From IMG/VR virus record IMGVR_UViG_3300046694_000359, positions 1 through 39,604 of that record: 39,604 nt of DNA; one strand, given 5' to 3'. The notes under the pieces were generated by a model. The model saw only the letters and a list, made by a program, of their open reading frames with translations, made no database searches and was not told the origin of the DNA. Each line of letters begins with the position of its first letter. The stretch's first letter is position 1. A program made the translations under genes and the position numbers. Origin of the DNA: a virus. Below, one piece after another: positions 30,891 to 37,701 of the stretch.

Positions 30891-31640
30891 ATGACTCTGC
30901 TAGTATCGAGCGAAGAATCTGTTGATCAGATGTTTATCACTGGTATTGACATTAAGACTGATAAGAAAAAATATCTAGAGAAACTAGAACTCTTACTTGC
31001 ATATGTAGCAAAAGTAGTTAAAGCAAAACCAGATGGTGTTTTCATGGGAATGGTAAAAGAGTATAAGACACCAGACCATCAATCCATCTTGGATATTATT
31101 GTAGATAATAACCATAACCTAGATGAAGACCAAGTAGACGGCGTTTTACAAGTCCTTCAATATCTAGATGGCGAATTCCGTCATCCATTGGCAAATCATC
31201 GACATCATTTCACATATCATGACGAGATTCAATGTGATATTGTATGGGATGAAGAAAAGCAATGCTACCGCCAATGGATTGATACTATCCTCACAATGAG
31301 GAATAGTGAATCTGAGCTAAGTCAAGATCGTGCAACAGTAGAAAATCTAAGTGCAATGAGTTTCCTAGAAATTGCTGATGGTATTCTCTACTCATGGGCA
31401 TTTGGTCAACATGACTTTGCTTCATTCCGTAAAGATAATATCAGTGATTATGTTAATATCATTGATATGAATAAATCAGAAGTAGAGCGATTCGTACAAG
31501 TAGCTAAACATTCAGGTGTTGCTCACTTCTATATTCGAGGTAAGTTTATTGATGGAATCTGGGTTGATGATGAGCCAGATGTTAATCGAGAAGCTCAAGG
31601 TCTCGATGAAATCATTTTCGATCAACTGACTTGGAAGTAA
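30891..31640 (+). CDS. Tandem paralogue family, member 1 (249 aa)
   Basis: The start ATG at 30891 follows AAAGGAAAAGGAAG; an earlier in-frame TTG is not needed. It aligns with the next gene along most of its length: IQCDIVWDEEKQCYRQWID with VQSDILYDPNVNSYRIWID, GILYSWAFGQHDFASF with LLFTQWALGGKDFSDAF, NIIDMNKSEVERF with RIIDMTKTPDERF, and the ends IIFDQLTWK and LVFDSLTWK. No known domain recognised. A promoter motif lies just upstream and a terminator just downstream. Confidence 0.75.
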   Translation: MTLLVSSEESVDQMFITGIDIKTDKKKYLEKLELLLAYVAKVVKAKPDGVFMGMVKEYKTPDHQSILDIIVDNNHNLDEDQVDGVLQVLQYLDGEFRHPLANHRHHFTYHDEIQCDIVWDEEKQCYRQWIDTILTMRNSESELSQDRATVENLSAMSFLEIADGILYSWAFGQHDFASFRKDNISDYVNIIDMNKSEVERFVQVAKHSGVAHFYIRGKFIDGIWVDDEPDVNREAQGLDEIIFDQLTWK

Positions 31641-31648
31641 CGTGATAA

Positions 31649-31677
31649 ACCCTAACCTTCAAAAAGAGGGTTAGGGT
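31649..31677 (+). terminator. Hairpin terminator
   Basis: ACCCTAACC (31649-31657) pairs with GGTTAGGGT (31669-31677), followed by ATTTATTTTTTT. It resembles the CCTATACC family but with CTAACC in the arm. Confidence 0.85.
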
Positions 31678-31711
31678 ATTTATTTTTTTCTTTATTCTTC
31701 TAAAATAAATC

Positions 31712-32500
31712 ATGCAAGCTATCTTTAACGATGTAGATGTAAAAGAGATTAAAGCATCGTCCGATCGTTATGGTATTACAGATTTTTCAGCATATAATCA
31801 AAGGCTAGATCTTCTAGCAGGTTACTTTGATTATCTAATTACCTTACGACCCAATGGTCTTTTCTTCACTAATATGAAGGAAATTGGTAATACTGAAGAT
31901 ACTGTTTTCAATAATATCATGGAACAGTTTGCTGATTCATTTGAGCAGACTAAAGTATTTAGCCTCCTAGATGCAATCGCTTACCTTGCTCATGATTTTA
32001 AGAAGCAAGAAGCAAATATTCGACGTATTTTTACTGTATATGAAGAAGTACAATCAGATATTTTGTATGATCCGAATGTAAATTCGTATCGTATTTGGAT
32101 CGATGGTGAGCTTCAAAAGCATGATAATAAAGTTCCTGTTGGTTTCGAAGAAAAGGCTCAGTATCATCAACTTGATGTCTCTTCCCGTATGGATCTTATT
32201 GATGTAGTAGATCTTTTGTTCACTCAGTGGGCACTTGGCGGTAAAGACTTTAGTGATGCTTTTGATCAGAATCTTCCAATCGAACAACGGTTTATTCGTA
32301 TCATTGATATGACTAAGACACCTGATGAAAGATTCAATGAGGTTGTCAAGTATACTGGAGTTGGTGATCTGTATCAGTATTTTATTAATGTTAATAATAC
32401 TCTAGGTTGTAATACTACCAAAACTAAGATTGATTTCTTGGTCTTTGATTCACTAACTTGGAAAGATGAACCATTTTTCAGCTATGCCAAAAAGCAATGA
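31712..32500 (+). CDS. Tandem paralogue family, member 2 (262 aa)
   Basis: This is clearly related to the preceding gene, with shared blocks QSDILYD, YRIWID, LLFTQWALGGKDF, RIIDMTKTPDERF and FDSLTWK at the same relative positions. The variable middle shows long divergence. The region before the ATG is AT-rich with no evident Shine-Dalgarno. Soluble; function unknown. Confidence 0.75.
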   Translation: MQAIFNDVDVKEIKASSDRYGITDFSAYNQRLDLLAGYFDYLITLRPNGLFFTNMKEIGNTEDTVFNNIMEQFADSFEQTKVFSLLDAIAYLAHDFKKQEANIRRIFTVYEEVQSDILYDPNVNSYRIWIDGELQKHDNKVPVGFEEKAQYHQLDVSSRMDLIDVVDLLFTQWALGGKDFSDAFDQNLPIEQRFIRIIDMTKTPDERFNEVVKYTGVGDLYQYFINVNNTLGCNTTKTKIDFLVFDSLTWKDEPFFSYAKKQ

Positions 32501-32663
32501 GCAGCTAGAGCAAGAAATCATAACTCTTAGAAAAAGGAATGACGATCTTAGTAAGAAATATGAGAATCTTTCTATAAAATTTAGAGAAATTGAAAGAATT
32601 GTAAAAGGTCTTAATACCTACCTTCCAGGTGAAAGACGAGTAAAGGTACCTAATCTCTGGTAG
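32466..32663 (+). CDS. Small coiled-coil protein (65 aa)
   Basis: It overlaps the 3' end of the preceding gene. From residue 7 the sequence forms a clear coiled coil (NEQLEQEIITLRKRNDDLS, continuing KKYENLSIKFREIERIV) and ends in a basic tail. The start could be 32466 (GGAAAG very close upstream) or 32484. A perfect terminator follows. Function unknown; it may be a small oligomerising regulator or adaptor. Confidence 0.6.
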   Translation: MNHFSAMPKSNEQLEQEIITLRKRNDDLSKKYENLSIKFREIERIVKGLNTYLPGERRVKVPNLW

Positions 32664-32670
32664 TATAGAG

Positions 32671-32690
32671 ACCGTGGATTTAACCACGGT
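32671..32690 (+). terminator. Intrinsic terminator
   Basis: ACCGTGG (32671-32677), loop ATTTAA, CCACGGT (32684-32690), then TTCTTTTTTG: a compact classic rho-independent terminator. Confidence 0.9.
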
Positions 32691-32707
32691 TTCTTTTTTG
32701 ACTAAAT

Positions 32708-33616
32708 ATGGATACTAATATGAATAAAGAAGAACTACCAATTCCGTTCCAGTCTTTACTTGACGTATTTCATGGTCGTGTAGATTATTCAGGAGTGACT
32801 AATATGTCAGCTTTTGAAGACTTCTACTATCAGCATCTTAAACGATTCATGCATACCTGTGATGATTTCACAGGTCTAAATGGTTTAGTTACTAAATTCA
32901 TTGAGGGTGAAGCTACCATCCTTACTGATGCAGATATCACTGATATTACAGAGTCTATTGCATATATTGATAAGATGATGGATGAAGATCTCAACCATTG
33001 TCATTTCATGTATATTGAATCATATGTATGCAGTTTCATTGTATTCTATGATGTATATTTCAAGTGCTTTCGAATTCTCAGTGACCTAGCTGATCGAGAA
33101 TTTCTTATTGAATTGAATAGTTGGAATCGTCAGCTACCACAAAGTCTTCAAAGTGCTTCAAAGTCAACTAAAGAGCAAGTGATTGACCTTTTAATTCATT
33201 ACTGGATCGAGTTTCATATTTCTGATCCATTTGATCTCAATCAAGAACGTCAACCAATGATTGAGTATATTGCAGCAGAGTTTGATCATACAGAAAATAC
33301 TTCCGGTGATATTATGGAAGCGTTTCTTGATACTTTTGATGTACCAAAAGATTTCTTACTGATTGATGATGTAAGCAAACTTTACTATGTCATTATTTAT
33401 CAATTGATAATGGATCGTCAATTTCCAAACATCGAAGCAATAAGTGCTGGTATTTATGGAATGATGCCAATGGATATGGTTAGGCTTGAACCTGAATCAA
33501 TAGAACCTAGTCGTAGTAAAGCAATAAAGGATTTTGAGAGAAACCTACAAAACTTCTTATATGGTCCTCATGCAATGCTAATGTCGTCGTATCCAATGAT
33601 TCGTAAGCAACCATAA
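32708..33616 (+). CDS. Tandem paralogue family, divergent member 3 (302 aa)
   Basis: The first 175 residues follow the layout of the two preceding relatives: YIESYVCSFIVFYDVYFKCFRIL in place of the QCDIVWDEEKQCYRQWID block, and VIDLLIHYWIEFHISDPFD in place of the GILYSWAFGQHDF block. The C-terminal 125 residues are new. Identity is low, so the relationship is probable rather than certain. ATGs at 32708 and 32720 both lack a ribosome site. Function unknown. Confidence 0.7.
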   Translation: MDTNMNKEELPIPFQSLLDVFHGRVDYSGVTNMSAFEDFYYQHLKRFMHTCDDFTGLNGLVTKFIEGEATILTDADITDITESIAYIDKMMDEDLNHCHFMYIESYVCSFIVFYDVYFKCFRILSDLADREFLIELNSWNRQLPQSLQSASKSTKEQVIDLLIHYWIEFHISDPFDLNQERQPMIEYIAAEFDHTENTSGDIMEAFLDTFDVPKDFLLIDDVSKLYYVIIYQLIMDRQFPNIEAISAGIYGMMPMDMVRLEPESIEPSRSKAIKDFERNLQNFLYGPHAMLMSSYPMIRKQP

Positions 33617-33637
33617 ATCTTCTAATATTAGGAAACT

Positions 33638-34030
33638 ATGATGTTGAATAATACTATCTTCCATCGCATGGTCGTTCAAAATGAAAAACATGGTGCTTGG
33701 GGTACTGTAAAACTAGCTCAAGAATTTCTTCATCGACCTGTAGGGAAGGTATTTGACGTTTCTTTTAAGGTATTGAATGATAATATGGATTGTATTATGA
33801 CATCCTTATTTTCATTTGCACCTGATGTTCAATCATCAATGCCGGAAATGATTACTGAGCTTGCAAATTCAACCATGGACCGAGTTGTTTCGATTTTGCA
33901 ACATGGAAATAATACGGAAAGTGAAAATTCCATTTTGCGGAAATCAAAGGTTCTTATGGTTGTGGCAACAGTCTCTGATTTGGATGACTTAGCTACACCG
34001 ATCCTTGGTACCGTTTCATTATGTTTATAA
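33638..34030 (+). CDS. Hypothetical protein (130 aa)
   Basis: ATTAGGAAACT precedes the ATG. The protein is soluble and Met-rich, with helices (MPEMITELANSTMDRVVSIL) and a hydrophobic C-terminus (VLMVVATVSDLDDLATPILG). It is directly upstream of the RecA-like gene (17-base gap) and likely co-expressed. No family recognised. Confidence 0.7.
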   Translation: MMLNNTIFHRMVVQNEKHGAWGTVKLAQEFLHRPVGKVFDVSFKVLNDNMDCIMTSLFSFAPDVQSSMPEMITELANSTMDRVVSILQHGNNTESENSILRKSKVLMVVATVSDLDDLATPILGTVSLCL

Positions 34031-34047
34031 ACTAGGAAAAGTGAGCT

Positions 34048-35265
34048 ATGGGTATTCTAAAGAAGAGTCTTCAAGAAAAGCAAAAGAAGGAAGTTAAAAT
34101 TCTTCCAGGCTCTGTTACTGAAGCACTTTCAATTCAGACCGGTTTTGATATCATTGATTATCGTTGTGCAACGATCTGTATCAATGAAGATGGTGAAGAA
34201 TTCCTTAATCTTGGTCTACCAATGGGTAAGATCATTGAGGCAATTGGTAACTCACAAGGTGGTAAATCAACTCTAATTGCTCAAATTGCATGGGCAATGG
34301 CATCACCACTAAATGGCGACATTGTATATTGTGACTTCGAACGTGGTCTAAATAATCCTGAAGCACGTCTACGTCAGATTACTGGCTGTTCAGAAGAAGA
34401 GTATCATAATACCTTTACAATCTTTAATCAGATTGATCTTACTACTGAATTCTTCAAGAAACTCATTTTCGATATTGCGGAAATGAAGAAGAAGCTTACA
34501 GCAAAGGATATGGTTGAGTGGCTCGACTTTAAGGGCAATACAATCAAGATTTATCCTCCTACCATCGTCATTCTGGACTCAGTACCAGCAATGAAGCCAA
34601 AGGAAGTTGTTGAGAATCCTGATCTTGATAATAATATGATTCCGGGTAAGATGGCAGCATCTAATAAGGCAATGCTCACATCAGTTGTATCGATTCTTGA
34701 GCAATACAATATTACGATTCTAGCAATTAATCACATCACTACAAAGATCAATACGAATGCTTACGCTCCACGTAAGGTTCAACTTCCTGGTCTTGGTGAT
34801 GATGAGAATCTACCGGGCGGTAACTGCTGGTCGTTTATGCCTTCATATGTATTCAAGCTTACTTCTGGCGCTGAAATGAAGGCCGATAAGGATCTTCAGA
34901 TTGAAGGTCGTGCTACTGATGTCCGCTTTATTAAGACACGTTCAGGCTTCAATAATAGCCGTGAGAAGTTTATTCTTACTGCTAAGAAAGGCTTTAGTAA
35001 CGTTCTTGCTAACTTCATGCACTTGAAGGAAAATGGTTTCCTAGTAGGTGGTGGTAAATCAGGTTTCTCATTGAAGGGTCATGAAGAGTGGAAGTTCACG
35101 CAGAAGCAATTTATTCACCTATATAATTCAGATGAAGGCTTCCAAGAAGCATTCAATAGCGTTATTAATGAAGTATATAGTGGATTCGTTCAAGATAAGT
35201 ATACTGAACTTGATGGTTCATCAAGTGAAAATGAACTAGCTGAAGAATTCGGCGAAGAAGAATAA
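34048..35265 (+). CDS. RecA/UvsX-like recombinase
   Basis: The protein has 405 residues. Walker A is GNSQGGKST (residues about 66-74), followed by LIAQIAWAMA; after it comes DIVYCDFERGLNNPEAR, with the Glu that usually activates ATP hydrolysis. Walker B is TIVILDSVPAM (about 172-182). DNA-binding loop regions fall around KINTNAYAPRK and GLGDDENLPGGN. The acidic C-terminal tail (SSENELAEEFGEEE) is like those of RecA and UvsX, where it regulates DNA binding. It should drive strand exchange in recombination-dependent replication and repair. AACTAGGAAAAGTG precedes the ATG. Confidence 0.9.
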   Translation: MGILKKSLQEKQKKEVKILPGSVTEALSIQTGFDIIDYRCATICINEDGEEFLNLGLPMGKIIEAIGNSQGGKSTLIAQIAWAMASPLNGDIVYCDFERGLNNPEARLRQITGCSEEEYHNTFTIFNQIDLTTEFFKKLIFDIAEMKKKLTAKDMVEWLDFKGNTIKIYPPTIVILDSVPAMKPKEVVENPDLDNNMIPGKMAASNKAMLTSVVSILEQYNITILAINHITTKINTNAYAPRKVQLPGLGDDENLPGGNCWSFMPSYVFKLTSGAEMKADKDLQIEGRATDVRFIKTRSGFNNSREKFILTAKKGFSNVLANFMHLKENGFLVGGGKSGFSLKGHEEWKFTQKQFIHLYNSDEGFQEAFNSVINEVYSGFVQDKYTELDGSSSENELAEEFGEEE

Positions 35266-35272
35266 GTAATAT

Positions 35273-35304
35273 AACCCTAATACCAAATTATCGGTATTAG
35301 GGTT
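35273..35304 (+). terminator. Terminator after recA-like gene
   Basis: AACCCTAATACC (35273-35284) pairs with GGTATTAGGGTT (35293-35304), then CTTTCTTT. It is a variant of the genome-wide hairpin core. Confidence 0.87.
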
Positions 35305-35329
35305 CTTTCTTTACTAAGGATTATAAGAA

Positions 35330-35776
35330 ATGAGTGAACTAAATGCAATGCAATTGGCATTCTTGCAAGCACAACAAAAATCACAAGATGTTGAAGTAAA
35401 TAATACTAATAATCCTAAATTTATTGAAACAGATCTTTCTGAAGTAGTTCCAAATACTAGAAAGACTCTATCAATGGTAGTACCTAAGAAAGAAGTAAAG
35501 CTTCCAACTTCTGTAGCTGTATTTGGCTCTGGTAACTATCAATCTCTTAATGGGTTTGAATTAGAGATTGTAAAGGTTACTCCAAAATATATTGTCACTA
35601 AGCAAGCATTTGCTCTAGGTGTTGAATCTAAACCTAGTACAATTGAAAGGCGTGATGGTATTATTTATTGGGATAAGGTAACTCTTCGTCGTCGTTGGAA
35701 GTTTCGTGAAGATCAATTTAATGCAGTTTGGTTGTCTAAAGAAATCTTAAAATATATTGGTGGTCAAGATGAATAG
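35330..35776 (+). CDS. Hypothetical protein (148 aa)
   Basis: CTAAGGATTATAAGAA precedes the ATG. The N-terminal 55 residues look disordered (QAQQKSQDVEVNNTNN). The rest is beta-rich, with GFELEIVKVTPKYIVTKQAF and a basic stretch TLRRRWKFRED that could bind nucleic acid. It overlaps the next gene by eight bases. No family recognised. Confidence 0.7.
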   Translation: MSELNAMQLAFLQAQQKSQDVEVNNTNNPKFIETDLSEVVPNTRKTLSMVVPKKEVKLPTSVAVFGSGNYQSLNGFELEIVKVTPKYIVTKQAFALGVESKPSTIERRDGIIYWDKVTLRRRWKFREDQFNAVWLSKEILKYIGGQDE

Positions 35777-36197
35777 TCAAATTGTAGAATATGGTGATAA
35801 TCCAAATAAGATTAATCTAGCTTCAATTGAATTGCCAAAGATTATGAAGATTGATGATGAAGATGACATCACAGTCATTCTAGTCAATCTAGGTAAAGGT
35901 AAGTATTACTTTGGCCATGTAGCTATTGCCAATTTAGCTGATCTAGAAGTATGTGGTACGCTTCAAATTCATCTTCCATTTGAAATGACTACAGATGAGT
36001 TTGATGCTAATTGTGAGATCAAACCTAAAGAATCACCCTATGCTGATGAGGATGGCCGTCTTAAAACTGTTCGTCAATATTCAATAGATATACCTATGCA
36101 TCGAGTTGTAGACTTTACAGATTCAATTCATAGAAGTCTTACTGAAAAATGGGTTGCTGAATACAATTCATATGTAGGTGCAAGACAACACGACTAA
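35769..36197 (+). CDS. Hypothetical protein (142 aa)
   Basis: The ATG at 35769 lies within the end of the previous gene with GGTGG upstream; a TTG at 35757 is the alternative. The protein is mostly beta strands with acidic loops (IDDEDDITVILVNLGKGKYY, GTLQIHLPFEMTTDEFD). It is followed by a terminator. Function unknown. Confidence 0.68.
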   Translation: MNSQIVEYGDNPNKINLASIELPKIMKIDDEDDITVILVNLGKGKYYFGHVAIANLADLEVCGTLQIHLPFEMTTDEFDANCEIKPKESPYADEDGRLKTVRQYSIDIPMHRVVDFTDSIHRSLTEKWVAEYNSYVGARQHD

Positions 36198-36204
36198 TGT
36201 TGGT

Positions 36205-36226
36205 GGAGGGTACTAGTTACCCTTCC
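36205..36226 (+). terminator. Intrinsic terminator
   Basis: GGAGGGTA pairs with TACCCTTCC (one bulged base) around CTAGT, followed by a run of ten T. Confidence 0.87.
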
Positions 36227-36258
36227 TTTTTTTTTTCATTGTAAACTGAATTCTTTTA

Positions 36259-36280
36259 TGAATATATTATATTAATGCTG
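36259..36280 (+). promoter_or_regulatory. Phage promoter motif, copy 8 (plus)
   Basis: TGAATATATTATATTAATG lies between a terminator and the start of the Ser/Arg-rich gene, 35 bases from its ATG. Confidence 0.75.
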
Positions 36281-36314
36281 TAAATAATATAGTCTATTCA
36301 TGAAGGAGTACACC

Positions 36315-36968
36315 ATGCCTATTCGATCCCAAGCGCAAAGCAGGTTGTTCCGTGCAGTTGCTCACAATCCAGAAATCGCTAAGCGAACTGGTATTGCGAT
36401 TGAAACTGCAAAAGAAATGATAGCCTCAACAGCAAAGATTAAAGAATTACCACAGCATGTAGAAACGATCGTCAAAGGGATTGAGGGTCAAGTAGTAAAT
36501 AATCATTCTATTAGTCATAGTGAAGCTGTTAAAATAGCTAGAAATGTATCTAAGGGGCTATCAAATGAAGGAGCTAGAGATCCCAACACTGCACCAGTGG
36601 ATAAGCGAGCTTCAAGTGATAGCAATAGTCGAAATGATAATACTTCACAACGACGGCAATCTAGTCAAAGCAATGCTAGTTCCGGCTCCAATACTCAAGA
36701 AAATTCATCAAGAGGGCGTTCAACAAAGAACGACGATGATAACGTCAAAAAGATGGCAGAGCAGATGGTTCAAAAAGGAGAAATCCCACACCATCGAGGA
36801 AGACGATCACAAGTTGAAGAGGCTGCAATAAAGATTGCTCAAAAAGAAATGGGTAATCGACAGCAAAATGATAGTAATAAATCATCATCTTCCTCATCTA
36901 GATCAAGGCAAGATGACAACAATAAGTCATCTTCCGGATCTTCCAATAGGAGAACGATGAAGAGGTAA
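36315..36968 (+). CDS. Ser/Arg/Asn-rich, largely disordered protein (217 aa)
   Basis: The ATG at 36315 has AAGGAG eight bases upstream, so I prefer it to the ATG at 36300. The N-terminus SQAQSRLFRAVAHNPEIAKRT resembles the SKAQQRFM-type start of DUF3008-like small phage proteins. A helical unit HSEAVKIARNVSKG (about 70) is echoed by VEEAAIKIAQKEMG (about 170). Between and after them lie long Ser/Asn/Arg/Gln stretches with very low complexity, net basic. It has its own promoter and terminator. It may bind DNA or RNA or form condensates; that is speculation. Confidence 0.7.
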   Translation: MPIRSQAQSRLFRAVAHNPEIAKRTGIAIETAKEMIASTAKIKELPQHVETIVKGIEGQVVNNHSISHSEAVKIARNVSKGLSNEGARDPNTAPVDKRASSDSNSRNDNTSQRRQSSQSNASSGSNTQENSSRGRSTKNDDDNVKKMAEQMVQKGEIPHHRGRRSQVEEAAIKIAQKEMGNRQQNDSNKSSSSSSRSRQDDNNKSSSGSSNRRTMKR

Positions 36969-36984
36969 CTGAATTCTCCTTAAG

Positions 36985-37055
36985 GAAAGGATCTATTAGG
37001 ACAGTGGGGATTCTACCTATAGATCTCCCAAGACTTCCCTACTGAAGATCCTTTC
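36985..37055 (+). terminator. Branched terminator with nested stems
   Basis: Outer arms GAAAGGATCT (36985-36994) and AGATCCTTTC (37046-37055) are perfectly complementary. Inside, AGTGGGGA pairs with TCCCTACT (one G-U). A run TCTTTTTTT follows. It is far larger than the other terminators here. Confidence 0.78.
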
Positions 37056-37076
37056 TCTTTTTTTATTGTAAAATTA

Positions 37077-37098
37077 TGAATATATTATCTTAGTGTAG
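37077..37098 (+). promoter_or_regulatory. Phage promoter motif, copy 9 (plus)
   Basis: TGAATATATTATCTTAGTG lies between the branched terminator and the 37135 start, 37 bases before its ATG. It is placed to transcribe the RNA polymerase beta gene. Confidence 0.75.
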
Positions 37099-37134
37099 CA
37101 GTAACATCTATTTCTCTATACTAAGGAAAAGAAA

Positions 37135-37683
37135 ATGCGCCGCAATGAATTGATTATTAAGAATGCTTATAATAAAATCAATATTCTCACTGGTAGTGAT
37201 GAGCATTCAATGTCAATGATTAATCATAAGATGCAGCTTGTTACATTTATGCATCTACCAACATGTACTGTTGTTATTGGGCATCTAGATAGTCCTTATA
37301 CACTACAAGAGCAATTGCAAAAAGGTACAATCAAAATTGTAAGCCCAATTCATACTTTAGCTCATAATAATGGAAAAGCTAAGTATGAACCAATGGGATT
37401 TCCTGTTCATAATAAGGAATCAAAGAATTCTATTCACTGTGTGACTTTTCTAGCCAAAGATATTGCTATGGCTACTGAAGATATTCATTATCTTAATCGT
37501 AATGAATGGATTCGTCATTATCTTAATTACATTGAATCTACAGTTGATGCTAAGTATGTAGAAGAAATTCAAGTAGAATTTGATAAACTTGGCTTTACTG
37601 AAACCAAACTTGTTAAAATGGGTATTATGGATTTTGATGAGCAAATGGCAGAAAGTCTTGGCAGTGCAATCGATTCAGAATAA
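37135..37683 (+). CDS. Hypothetical protein (182 aa) upstream of RNAP beta
   Basis: CTAAGGAAAAGAAA precedes the ATG. The N-terminal half is strand-rich with several His and Cys (MHLPTCTVVIGHLDSPYTL), and the C-terminal half is helical and acidic. It shares a transcript with the RNA polymerase beta gene 18 bases downstream. No RNA polymerase motif is recognised in it; it could be an accessory factor. Confidence 0.7.
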   Translation: MRRNELIIKNAYNKINILTGSDEHSMSMINHKMQLVTFMHLPTCTVVIGHLDSPYTLQEQLQKGTIKIVSPIHTLAHNNGKAKYEPMGFPVHNKESKNSIHCVTFLAKDIAMATEDIHYLNRNEWIRHYLNYIESTVDAKYVEEIQVEFDKLGFTETKLVKMGIMDFDEQMAESLGSAIDSE

Positions 37684-37701
37684 TTCTTAGGAAAGAGATT
37701 C

